A stretch of 64,000 nucleotides of DNA. It comes from Streptomyces sp. P9-A2 (lineage in GTDB: Bacteria; Actinomycetota; Actinomycetes; Streptomycetales; Streptomycetaceae). The stretch lies in NCBI RefSeq assembly GCF_036634175.1, contig NZ_JAZIFX010000001.1, positions 5,146,001-5,210,000 of the forward strand, written 5' to 3'. Below the pieces are notes generated by a model. The model ran no database searches. It worked only from the letters and a program-made list of their open reading frames with translations, and was not told the DNA's origin. The position numbers were made by a program, and so were the translations under genes. Shown here one piece after another: positions 35,472-43,626 of this stretch. The stretch's first letter is position 1. Every line of letters starts with the position of its first letter.

Positions 35472-36179
35472 ATGAACTCCCGTCAGCGCCGCGGCGTGAT
35501 ACTCCTGCTCCTGTCGATCCTGTGCGCCCTCGCCGCGTTCGCCGGCGTGCTCTCCGTCATCGACGACGTGGAGTCCAAGGTCGGTCCCGAGGTCACCGCG
35601 TACCGACTGAAATCCGACGTGGCGCCCTACACGCCGCTCAGCACGGGCCAGTTCGAGAAGATCGAGATGCCCGAGCGCTGGCTGTCACAGAACGCGGTCA
35701 CCGATCTCGGCGACATCCGGGGCAAGATCGCCGTCACCACGCTGCGCGAGGGCTCCCTCCTGCAGAGCGACATGATCGTGAACCAGCCCGCCCTGCAGCC
35801 GGGGCAGCAGGAGGTCGCCATCATGATCGACGCGGCCACCGGCGTCGCCGGAAAGATCACGGCGGGCTCGTCGGTCAACGTCTACGCCACCTTCGAGGGG
35901 GAACGCGAGGGCGCCCCCGCCCAGTCCAAGATCATCGTGACCAACGCCAAGGTCCTCGACGTCGGCCGGATCACCGCCCTGGAACCCGACGAGAACGACC
36001 GCGGCCGGCAGCCCACGGACGCCGTCCCCATCACCTTCGCGCTGTCCACCATCGACGCCCAGCGCATCACCTACGCCGAGTCCTTCGCCCAGCGGGTCAG
36101 GCTCGCACTCGTCGCCCCCGGCGGCGACAGCACGGTCCCCGAGCAGGACCGTACGTACGAACTCGCGAAGGACAAGTGA
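35472..36179 (+). CDS. cpaB: CpaB/RcpC, Flp pilus assembly SAF-domain protein
   Basis: 235 residues. One N-terminal membrane helix (GVILLLLSILCALAAFAGVL, about 8-27), then a SAF-like beta-clip domain (DVAPYTPLSTGQFEKIEMP, GKIAVTTLREGSLLQSDM) and the RcpC region (GQQEVAIMIDAATGVAGKIT, GSSVNVYATFEG, ALSTIDAQRITYA). Homologues thread or stabilise the Tad secretion channel. In a monoderm it is expected at the outer face of the membrane. First clear gene of the Tad operon; it ends 9 bp before tadZ. Confidence 0.92.
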   Translation: MNSRQRRGVILLLLSILCALAAFAGVLSVIDDVESKVGPEVTAYRLKSDVAPYTPLSTGQFEKIEMPERWLSQNAVTDLGDIRGKIAVTTLREGSLLQSDMIVNQPALQPGQQEVAIMIDAATGVAGKITAGSSVNVYATFEGEREGAPAQSKIIVTNAKVLDVGRITALEPDENDRGRQPTDAVPITFALSTIDAQRITYAESFAQRVRLALVAPGGDSTVPEQDRTYELAKDK

Positions 36180-36188
36180 GAGGCCCGC

Positions 36189-37457
36189 ATGCCCACGAGG
36201 ATCCTCCCGGCAGTCGGTGACGCGGACGCCGTCCGGTCCATCACCACACTGCTCAGCCAGCTCCCGGACGCCGAGCCGATGGCCCCGGTGATCGACTCCA
36301 CCCAGCTCGTCGACACCCTCGCACGCCTGGCCGCCGAGTCGATCGACGAGCTGCCCGAGGTCGTGGTCGTGCACGAGCGCATCGGACCGGTCCCCGCGCT
36401 GGAACTGATCCGCGAAGTGGCCCTGCGCTTCCCCGCCGTCGGGGTCGTCCTCGTCACCTCCGACGCCAGCCCCGGCCTGTTCCAGGCCGCCATGGACTAC
36501 GGAGCCCGCGGCCTGGCCGCACTGCCGCTCAACTATGAGGAACTCGCCAACCGCGTCCACGCCGTCGCCCAGTGGTCGTCCGGCGTACGCCGCCACCTCG
36601 GCGCCGGCGGCGACGTGTTCACCGGCGTCGGCGGCACGGTCGTCACCGTCAGCGGCGCCAAAGGCGGCGTGGGCGCCACCCTGACCGCCATCCACCTCGC
36701 CCTCGCCGCCCAGGCGTCCGGCCGCAGCACCGCCCTGGTCGACCTGGACCTCCAGAGCGGGGACGTCGCCTCCTTCCTGGACGTCCAGTTCCGGCGCTCC
36801 GTCGTGGACCTCGCGACGATCACCGACATCTCCCCGCGCGTCCTGGCCGACGCCGTCTTCCGCCACGACACCGGCCTCACCCTGCTCCTCTCCCCCGCCG
36901 AGGGCGAACGCGGCGAGGACGTCACCGACAGGGCCGCCCGCCACATCATCGGCGCCCTGCGCTCCCGGTACGAGGTCGTGGTCGTCGACACCGGCGCCCA
37001 GCTCGTCGGGGCCGGCGCGGCCGCCGTCGAGACCGCCGACACCGCGCTCCTGGTCACCACCCCGGACGTGGTCTCCGTCCGGGGCGCCAAACGGACCGTA
37101 CGGATGTGGGACCGGCTCCAGATCCGCAAGGCGGAGGAGACCACGATCGTCGTCAACCGCCACAGCCGGGGCACGGAGATCCAGCCACCGCTCATCCAGA
37201 AGATCACCGGCACCGGGGTCGCGGCCACCGTGATCCCCGCCAACTTCAAGGAACTCCAGCAGGTCGTGGACGCCGGCCGGGTCCACGAGCTGGAGAACAA
37301 GAGCGTGGTGAAGCAGGCCCTGTGGACCCTGGCCGGAGAACTCGGCCTGGTCAAGCCCACCGAGGGCGCACACAAGTCCGGCCGGCTGCGCGGAGACCGG
37401 CTGCGCGGCGACCGCGGAGCGGTCAGCGTCCGGCGGCGCAAGGGCGGAGGAGGATGA
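36189..37457 (+). CDS. cpaE: TadZ/CpaE-type MinD-family ATPase with N-terminal receiver-like domain
   Basis: 422 residues. About 1-140 is a receiver-like alpha/beta domain lacking the acidic pocket of true receivers (LTSLQ-type, VVVVHERIGPVPALELIREV). About 150-390 is a ParA/MinD domain: deviant Walker A SGAKGGVGATLTAIHLALAA near 155-168, where the usual final Lys is Ala; Walker B VVVVDTGAQL; VNRHSRGTEIQ; and the C-terminal helix ELQQVVDAGRVHELENKSVV. TadZ marks the pole or site of Tad machinery assembly. The last 20 residues are RLRGDR/RRRKGGGG basic. GAGAGG ribosome site; one base separates its stop from the next start. Confidence 0.93.
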   Translation: MPTRILPAVGDADAVRSITTLLSQLPDAEPMAPVIDSTQLVDTLARLAAESIDELPEVVVVHERIGPVPALELIREVALRFPAVGVVLVTSDASPGLFQAAMDYGARGLAALPLNYEELANRVHAVAQWSSGVRRHLGAGGDVFTGVGGTVVTVSGAKGGVGATLTAIHLALAAQASGRSTALVDLDLQSGDVASFLDVQFRRSVVDLATITDISPRVLADAVFRHDTGLTLLLSPAEGERGEDVTDRAARHIIGALRSRYEVVVVDTGAQLVGAGAAAVETADTALLVTTPDVVSVRGAKRTVRMWDRLQIRKAEETTIVVNRHSRGTEIQPPLIQKITGTGVAATVIPANFKELQQVVDAGRVHELENKSVVKQALWTLAGELGLVKPTEGAHKSGRLRGDRLRGDRGAVSVRRRKGGGG

Positions 37458-37458
37458 G

Positions 37459-37896
37459 GTGAAGGGGAAGGAGGCGCACACCCGCTCGGGCCGGGGCCTC
37501 GACCTGGACCGGAGCCAGGGCCATGGCCAGGACCGGGGCCAGGTCACCATCGAGTTCCTCGGCATGATCCCGACGATCCTGGTGACGCTCGTGGTGCTGT
37601 GGCAACTCGTGCTGCTGGGATACACGTTCACCCTCGCGGGGAATGCTGCGGACGAGGCGGTACGGGCGGCCACCGCCGCGGACCCGGGCGCACGCGACGG
37701 CGCCTGCCGGGCGGCGGGGCTGGACAAGCTGCCCGGCGCCTGGGAGGGAGCGGCGACGGTGACCTGCGGGACCGGGGGCGGCTATGTCACCGCCGACGTG
37801 ACACTGCGCGTCCCCGTCCTCTTCCCCGGCACCGTCGACTTCCCCTTCGAGGTGAAGGGTCACGCGGGCGCGGTGGAGGAGGAGGTGGGGGACTGA
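37459..37896 (+). CDS. TadE-like pseudopilin
   Basis: 145 residues from GTG 37459, with GGAGGAGG overlapping the tadZ end. A basic N-terminal region of about 27 residues precedes GQVTIEFLGMIPTILVTLVV, a TadE signature (Glu-Phe at the cleavage-type position) and hydrophobic helix. The external part contains CRAAGL and CGTGGG, probably one disulfide. TadE-like proteins are minor pilins processed by prepilin peptidase. Ends 1 bp before the next gene start. Confidence 0.88.
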   Translation: MKGKEAHTRSGRGLDLDRSQGHGQDRGQVTIEFLGMIPTILVTLVVLWQLVLLGYTFTLAGNAADEAVRAATAADPGARDGACRAAGLDKLPGAWEGAATVTCGTGGGYVTADVTLRVPVLFPGTVDFPFEVKGHAGAVEEEVGD

Positions 37897-37897
37897 C

Positions 37898-38458
37898 ATG
37901 GCGTACGACGAGAGGCGAGGCGACCACACGCGAGACGGCCGTGGGCGAGACGACCGCGGGCTGGGCGAGCGCATGCTGGGCGAGCGAGGGTGGGGCGAGC
38001 CGACGCGGACCGACCGCACGCGAGGCGACCGCGAGTGGGGCGAGCCGACGCACACCGGGGGTCGCACGCGGGGCGGTTCAACGCGCACCGGTGGCCGCTC
38101 GCGGAACGAGCGCACACGGCACCGGGACCGCGGGCAGGTGGCGATCGAGTACCTGGGCTTCCTGCCGGTCCTGATCATCGTCGCCATGGCCGCCGTCCAG
38201 CTGGGCCTGATCGCGTACACCGCTCAGCAGGCCGGCACCGCGGCCCGCGCGGGGGCGCGCAGTGCCTCGCTCGACAAGGCGGCGGAGCCGGCCTGCACCG
38301 TCGCGGTCAGCAGTTGGCTGGCCGACCGTACCGACTGCGGGGAGTCCGGGGGCGGCGACGAGGTCACCGTCACGGCCACGATCGACATCCCGTCGATCGT
38401 GCCGGGCTGGAACTTCGACCCGGCCCGGAAGACCGCCACCATGCCCGTCGACCACTGA
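37898..38458 (+). CDS. TadE-like pseudopilin with long low-complexity N-terminus
   Basis: 186 residues. The first 75 residues are a charged, repeat-like Arg/Gly/Glu/Thr tract (WGEPTRTDRTRGDREWGEPT and similar), far longer than the normal leader, then GQVAIEYLGFLPVLIIVAMA (TadE motif, about 80-100) and an external domain with two Cys (ACTVAVSSW, DRTDCGESG). The processing site is G-Q-V-A-I-E-Y, as in the preceding gene. The long leader is either cleaved off by the prepilin peptidase or the true start is an internal codon; no internal ATG/GTG with a good ribosome site was found. Confidence 0.85.
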   Translation: MAYDERRGDHTRDGRGRDDRGLGERMLGERGWGEPTRTDRTRGDREWGEPTHTGGRTRGGSTRTGGRSRNERTRHRDRGQVAIEYLGFLPVLIIVAMAAVQLGLIAYTAQQAGTAARAGARSASLDKAAEPACTVAVSSWLADRTDCGESGGGDEVTVTATIDIPSIVPGWNFDPARKTATMPVDH

Positions 38459-38510
38459 CCACCCGCCACCCGCCCACCCGCCACCCGCCGGAAACCGACC
38501 ACAGCAGTAG

Positions 38511-38588
38511 GAACCCCGAACCCCGAACCCCGAACCCCGAACCCCGAACCCCGAACCACGAACCAGGAACCACGGACCAGGAACGAGG
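38511..38588. repeat. 7-bp tandem repeat (gaacccc) between Tad genes
   Basis: Six perfect copies of gaacccc (38511-38552), followed by about five degenerate heptamers (gaaccac, gaaccag and so on), running into the GAGGAG ribosome site of cpaF. It lies in the only non-trivial gap (142 bp) between the tadE-like genes and cpaF. Confidence 0.9.
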
Positions 38589-38600
38589 AGCGCCGGACTC

Positions 38601-39938
38601 ATGAGTCTGCGGGCACGTATCAACTCCCCCGAGGAGAAGGGCGACCGGGGCGAGGACGGCCATCTTGTCGCCTCCTACCGCGCCAAGCTCCTCGAGGAGA
38701 TCGACCTCGCGGAGATGAGTTCGCTGGCCGCCGCCGAGCGCCGGGCGAGACTGGAGCGGGTGCTCGGACACATCATCAGCCGCGAAGGCCCGGTCCTGTC
38801 GACCGTGGAGCGCGCGCAGTTGATCCGCAGGGTCGTCGACGAGGCACTCGGCCTCGGCATCCTGGAACCGCTCCTCGAGGACGCCTCCATCACGGAGATC
38901 ATGGTCAACGGCCCCGACGCGATCTTCGTGGAGCGCGGCGGACGGGTCGAGCAGCTGCCGATGCGCTTCGCCTCCCACGACCAGTTGATGCAGACCATCG
39001 AGCGCATCGTCTCGACGGTCAACCGCCGCGTGGACGAGTCGAATCCGATGGTCGACGCGCGCCTGCCGTCCGGCGAGCGCGTCAACGTCATCATTCCGCC
39101 GCTGTCCCTGACCGGCGCCACCCTCACCATCCGCCGCTTCCCGCGCTCCTTCACCCTCCACGAGCTGATCGGCCTCGGCTCGCTCGACGAGCACATGCTG
39201 TACCTGCTGGCGGGCCTGGTGCAGGCCCGCTTCAACGTGATCGTGTCGGGCGCGACCGGCACCGGGAAGACGACCCTCCTCAACTCCCTCTCCGGCCTGA
39301 TCCCCGAGGGCGAGCGCATCATCACCATCGAGGACTCCGCCGAACTCCAGCTCCAGCAGCCGCACGTGATCCGCCTGGAGGCGCGCCCGCCGAACGTCGA
39401 GGGCACGGGCCGCATCACCATCCGCGACCTGGTGCGCAACTCGCTGCGCATGCGCCCCGACCGGATCGTCGTCGGTGAGGTCCGCGGCGGCGAGTCCCTG
39501 GACATGCTCCAGGCGATGTCCACGGGCCACGACGGCTCGCTCGCCACCGTCCACGCCAACAGCGCGGAGGACGCGCTGATGCGGCTGCAGACCCTCGCCT
39601 CCATGTCGGAGGTGGAGATCCCCTTCGTCGCGCTGCACGACCAGATCAACAGCGCCGTCGACGTCCTCGTCCAGCTCACGCGCTTCGCCGACGGCGCCCG
39701 CCGCATCACCGAGATCGCCCTGCTGGAGAGCCACGGGGGTGAGCCGTACCGGCTGGCCACGGTCTCCCGGTTCAACGCGCAGCCGATGGCCTCCGACGGC
39801 CGTATCTACGGGGCGTACGAGCACCACCCGCTCCCGCGCCGGGCCGCCGAGCGCCTCTACATGGCGAGTCAGCCCGTCCCGCAGGCTTTCGGCATCGCCC
39901 GCTCCCTCGACCAGCTCACCACCCGAGAAGCCAGGTAG
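38601..39938 (+). CDS. cpaF: CpaF/TadA secretion ATPase
   Basis: 445 residues; ATG 38601. N-terminal helical region, then a type II/IV secretion ATPase core: EIMVNGPDAIFVERGGRVEQ, Walker A SGATGTGKTTLLNSL near 214-228, Asp box RIITIEDSAEL, arginine-rich IRLEARPPNVEGTGRI, Walker B RPDRIVVGEVRGGESLDML, His box TGHDGSLATVHAN. It powers pilin polymerisation in the Tad system. Length is normal. The gene overlaps none and is followed 10 bp later by tadB. Confidence 0.97.
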   Translation: MSLRARINSPEEKGDRGEDGHLVASYRAKLLEEIDLAEMSSLAAAERRARLERVLGHIISREGPVLSTVERAQLIRRVVDEALGLGILEPLLEDASITEIMVNGPDAIFVERGGRVEQLPMRFASHDQLMQTIERIVSTVNRRVDESNPMVDARLPSGERVNVIIPPLSLTGATLTIRRFPRSFTLHELIGLGSLDEHMLYLLAGLVQARFNVIVSGATGTGKTTLLNSLSGLIPEGERIITIEDSAELQLQQPHVIRLEARPPNVEGTGRITIRDLVRNSLRMRPDRIVVGEVRGGESLDMLQAMSTGHDGSLATVHANSAEDALMRLQTLASMSEVEIPFVALHDQINSAVDVLVQLTRFADGARRITEIALLESHGGEPYRLATVSRFNAQPMASDGRIYGAYEHHPLPRRAAERLYMASQPVPQAFGIARSLDQLTTREAR

Positions 39939-39948
39939 GACCGCCGTC

Positions 39949-40893
39949 ATGGAGCTGCAGAACCTGATCACGCTGACCACCGGTGTCGCACTGCTGACCT
40001 GCGTCCTCGCGGTGACCGGCGCGCACCTGTACGCCGAGGGCAGGGCTCAGCGGCAGGCGCTGGTGGACCGGTTGACGCACACCGGCCAGGTCACGGTCAA
40101 CGGGCGCCGGCGCCACTTCCCCACCCTGGACCGCCGGCTGCGCCGCACCACGTTCGGCAGGAAACTGGAACTGCGCCTGACCGCGACCGGCCTCGACATC
40201 ACCCCCGGCGAGTTCTTCGCCGGCATGATCGCCCTGGGCCTGGGCCTCCTTCTCACCGGCCAGGCCGTCCTGGCCCCGTTCTTCGGCCCGCTGGCCGGAC
40301 TGCTCGGCATCTGGGCGGCGTTCCAGTTCCTCGACTGGCAGCGCCAGAAACGCATCGAGAAGTTCATCAACCAACTCCCCGAACTCGCCCGCATCCTGGC
40401 CAACGCCACCCAGGCCGGCCTCGCCCTGCGGACGGCGATCGGCATGGCGGCGGAGGAGCTGGAGGCCCCGGCCGGCGAGGAGCTGGTCAAGGTGGACAAC
40501 CAACTGGCCCTCGGCGCCTCGATGGACGACGCCCTGGGGGAACTCGCGGAGCGGCTCCCCTCCCGCGAACTCGTTGTCCTCGTCACCACCCTGGTGCTGT
40601 CCAACCGGGCCGGCGGCCAGATGGTCAGCGCCCTGCGGAACCTCACCGACACCCTGGAGGAACGCAAGGAGACCCGGCGCGAGGTCCGTACCCAGCTCTC
40701 CCAGGTGAGCATGACGTCGTACGCCGTCCCCGTCCTGGGGGTCGGCTCGTTGTTCCTGATGAACGGGGTGAAGGACGGCGCCCTGGAACGCATGACCGAC
40801 TCCCCGGTCGGCCAGGGCGCCGTGATCGTCGCCTTCGGCCTGTACGCGATCGGCTTCGTCCTGATCCGCCGCCTGTCCCGTATCGACGTCTGA
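39949..40893 (+). CDS. tadB: TadB inner-membrane platform protein
   Basis: 314 residues; ATG 39949 gives MELQNLITLTTGVALLTCVL. Membrane helices near 8-28, 85-125 (EFFAGMIALGLGLLLTGQAV, LAGLLGIWAAFQFL), and two at the C-terminus (AVPVLGVGSLFLMNGV, GAVIVAFGLYAIGFVLIRRL). A T2SSF/GspF domain spans about 140-270 (ELARILANATQAGLALRTAI, ELVVLVTTLVLSNRAGGQMV). It pairs with TadC beneath the pilus. Confidence 0.94.
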   Translation: MELQNLITLTTGVALLTCVLAVTGAHLYAEGRAQRQALVDRLTHTGQVTVNGRRRHFPTLDRRLRRTTFGRKLELRLTATGLDITPGEFFAGMIALGLGLLLTGQAVLAPFFGPLAGLLGIWAAFQFLDWQRQKRIEKFINQLPELARILANATQAGLALRTAIGMAAEELEAPAGEELVKVDNQLALGASMDDALGELAERLPSRELVVLVTTLVLSNRAGGQMVSALRNLTDTLEERKETRREVRTQLSQVSMTSYAVPVLGVGSLFLMNGVKDGALERMTDSPVGQGAVIVAFGLYAIGFVLIRRLSRIDV

Positions 40894-40942
40894 GCAGCCC
40901 GACCGTGGAAGGCGGAGAGAAACGTGGAAGGCAGAGGAGGGA

Positions 40943-41839
40943 GTGACTGACATGGGACTTCTGCTGGCGCTGGTCATGGCCGTCGCCGTATGGGGCGTCT
41001 TCGCCGGTGTGCGCATGTACCGCGCCGACGCGAAACTCCCCACCGACCTGGCCCTCGCGCTGGAGGTCGGCGCCACCCGCACCGGCGCGGTGGACTCGCT
41101 CGTCGACCGCATGGGCATGCGCTACGCCCCGGCCGTCCTGCGCGTCATGGGCCCCCAGCGGGTCGCCAAGTACCGCCGCAGGATCGACCTCGCGGGCAAC
41201 CCCGGCGGCCTCACCATCGACCGCTACGCCGCCCGCCGCGCGGTCTACGGCTTCCTCGGCGGCCTCGGCTTCCTGGTCTTCCTCATGCGCGGGCAGTTCT
41301 TCGTCGCCCTGCTGCTGCTCGCCTTCGGCGCGTTCTGGACGGAGGTCGGCATCTGGTCGGCGATCCGCATCCGCCGGGACGTGATCGAACGTACGCTCCC
41401 CGACTTCCTGGACGTCCTCGCCGTCGTAGTCAGCGCGGGCCTCGGCTTCCGGCAGGCCCTGGACCGGGTCGCCACCAGGTACGAGGGCCCGTGGGCGGAC
41501 GAACTGCGCATCACGCTGCGCCAGATGGACCTCGGCATGAGCCGCCGCCAGGCCTTCACGGAACTGCGCCGCCGCAACGACTCCGAACAGGTCGCCATGT
41601 TCGTCACCGCGTTGCAGCAGGGCGAGGAACTCGGCGCCCCCATCGTGGAGACACTGGTCGCCCTCGCGAAGGACATGCGCCGTACGGACGCGCAGAACGC
41701 CCGCCGCAAGGCCGCCCGCGCGGTCCCCAAGGCCACCATGATGATCACCACGTTCATGGTCCCGGCCACGATGATCCTCCTCGGCGCGGGCCTGATCCTG
41801 GGCTCCGGCACCGACTTCGGCTCGATCACGGGCGAGTAG
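40943..41839 (+). CDS. tadC: TadC inner-membrane platform protein
   Basis: 298 residues; GTG 40943 (an ATG at 40952 is also possible; AGGAGG fits both). Hydrophobic N-terminal helix, then two helices near 90-130 (FLGGLGFLVFLMRGQFFVAL), T2SSF domain (about 150-250: DFLDVLAVVVSAGLGFRQAL, QVAMFVTALQQGEELGAPIV), and a C-terminal membrane pair MMITTFMVPATMILLGAGLI. Partners TadB. Ends 12 bp before the histidine kinase gene. Confidence 0.94.
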   Translation: MTDMGLLLALVMAVAVWGVFAGVRMYRADAKLPTDLALALEVGATRTGAVDSLVDRMGMRYAPAVLRVMGPQRVAKYRRRIDLAGNPGGLTIDRYAARRAVYGFLGGLGFLVFLMRGQFFVALLLLAFGAFWTEVGIWSAIRIRRDVIERTLPDFLDVLAVVVSAGLGFRQALDRVATRYEGPWADELRITLRQMDLGMSRRQAFTELRRRNDSEQVAMFVTALQQGEELGAPIVETLVALAKDMRRTDAQNARRKAARAVPKATMMITTFMVPATMILLGAGLILGSGTDFGSITGE

Positions 41840-41851
41840 GGGGCGGGGGCG

Positions 41852-43549
41852 GTGGACGGCGGGACGACGACGAACGGGGAGCGCGGCGGGCGGCGCCTGG
41901 GACGTAGGGGCCGACTGGAGCGCAAGGGCCGGCGGAGGGGCGGAAGAGGGCTGTGGCGCCGCGCCCGGCCGCCCCGGGCCGCCAGGCCCTCGGCGGGCGT
42001 CCCGGCCCTCCCGGAGCGTTCGGCCCTCCCGGAGCATGGCGTCAGAGGCATGCCGGGCACTCCGGTGCCACCGGGGTCGCCGGTGCCACCGAGATCGACG
42101 GTGCGACCGGTGCGGCCCATGAACGGCAGCCGCCCCGCGAGGCACCGAGGAGCCCTCCACCCACCCGCACCGGATGTCGACCTCCAGATCAACGCCCTCC
42201 AGGCCCTGTGCCGGCAGGTGTTCGGCTTCCGGCTGGCGGTGATCGCGCTCGCCGCCCCCGCCGCCCTCCTCAACGCTGGGCCGGGCTGGGGAGTGCGCCT
42301 GGTCGGCAGCGCGGTCGTGGTCACCTTCATGGCGTCCTACGTCCTCGTCCGGGACTGGGAACGCTTCGGCCCCCTCCTCCTGCGCCACCCCAGCCTGCTC
42401 GCCGTGGACACCCTCTTCGGCTCCCTCCTCCTCGTCTCCGCCGGCCCCGACAGCCTCCTCGCCTACGCCGGCGTCTGCACCCCGCTCCTCGCCGGTCTGG
42501 TCTACGGCTGGCGGGGGGCGGCGGTGTTCGCCTCCCTCCAGGGCCTGATCCTGCTCCTGGTCCACGCGACCCTGGCGGACGCGGACCCGCACACGAGCCC
42601 CACGGAGACACTGTTCCTGCCGGGCCTCTGCGTCATCACGGGCGCGGTCGGCTCCAGCCTGCGCAACCTCCTGCTCCGCTTCGGCACGGCCACCCGGGCC
42701 CTGACCACGGTCCAGGCCCGCCTGGCCGCCGCGGAGGCGGTCAGCGAGGAACGCGCCCGCCTGGCCCGCGAGATGCACGACTCGGTGGCGAAGACCCTGT
42801 ACGGAGTCGCCCTGGCCGCCGACGGCCTCGCCGGCTCGGCGAACGCCGGCCGCGTGAACGTCCCCCTGGTGCGGCAACAGGCGGAACTGGTCGCCCGCTC
42901 GGCCCGCAGAGCCGCCGCCGAGTCCCGCGAACTCCTGGCGGACCTGCGCGGCGAGCCGCCCCGCGGCGCGGCGGCGGGCACGGGAAGGGGCGAGGGCTCG
43001 GGCGCGGGGACGAGTGAGCGGACGGACAGGGAGACGAACGCGGAAACGAACGCGGGAAAGGACTCGGGGCAGAGTGTGAACTTACTGGCCGAACTGGCAC
43101 GGTGCACAAGCGACTTCAGCACCCGCACCGGTCTCCCGGCGGCATTCGGCCGGACCGGCGACAACACGGCCCCGTTGCACCGCCCCGTCATGGCCCCCCT
43201 CCCGGTGGCCCGCCAGGTCCTCACCATCGTCGGAGAGGCCATGGAGAACGCCCATCGTCATGCCCGCCCGACCCGGGTCGCCGTCGGCGCGGGCGTCCAC
43301 GGCGGCCTGCTCCGCGTCATCGTCCACGACGACGGCCGCGGCCTCCCTCCCGGCACGAACCTCGAACAACTCCGCAGGGACGGCCACTTCGGGCTGGTCG
43401 GAATGGTCGAGCGCGCGGCGGCGATCGGCGCCCGCATCCGCGTCGGCCGAGGCACCCACCCACGCGGCACCGAAGTCCGCCTGGAACTCCCCCTGGCGCC
43501 CGTCGGGCCACGCACAGGCACGTCCATGCCGGCGAAGGCGGCCCGATGA
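41852..43549 (+). CDS. Histidine kinase of the Tad locus (NarL-type, TTA-containing)
   Basis: 565 residues from GTG 41852. Residues 1-105 are Arg/Gly/Pro-rich and probably disordered. Five to six membrane helices span about 120-260 (FRLAVIALAAPAALLNAG, RLVGSAVVVTFMASYVLV and others). HisKA_3 follows, with phosphoacceptor H309 in LAREMHDSVAKTLYGVALAA. HATPase_c is at about 430-545: N box EAMENAHRHARPT, G1 VIVHDDGRGLPPG, G2 HFGLVGMVERAAAIGA. Between is an acidic Glu/Thr/Asn-rich insert. Codon 411 is TTA (43082-43084), rare in this genome. The response regulator is directly downstream. It probably senses an envelope or developmental signal for pilus production. Confidence 0.92.
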   Translation: MDGGTTTNGERGGRRLGRRGRLERKGRRRGGRGLWRRARPPRAARPSAGVPALPERSALPEHGVRGMPGTPVPPGSPVPPRSTVRPVRPMNGSRPARHRGALHPPAPDVDLQINALQALCRQVFGFRLAVIALAAPAALLNAGPGWGVRLVGSAVVVTFMASYVLVRDWERFGPLLLRHPSLLAVDTLFGSLLLVSAGPDSLLAYAGVCTPLLAGLVYGWRGAAVFASLQGLILLLVHATLADADPHTSPTETLFLPGLCVITGAVGSSLRNLLLRFGTATRALTTVQARLAAAEAVSEERARLAREMHDSVAKTLYGVALAADGLAGSANAGRVNVPLVRQQAELVARSARRAAAESRELLADLRGEPPRGAAAGTGRGEGSGAGTSERTDRETNAETNAGKDSGQSVNLLAELARCTSDFSTRTGLPAAFGRTGDNTAPLHRPVMAPLPVARQVLTIVGEAMENAHRHARPTRVAVGAGVHGGLLRVIVHDDGRGLPPGTNLEQLRRDGHFGLVGMVERAAAIGARIRVGRGTHPRGTEVRLELPLAPVGPRTGTSMPAKAAR

Positions 43550-43626
43550 CCCCGCACCTCACACCCCCGTACACCCACATCCCCGCAACCCCACACCCTC
43601 GTCCACCCCGAGAGGAGGCACCCCCG

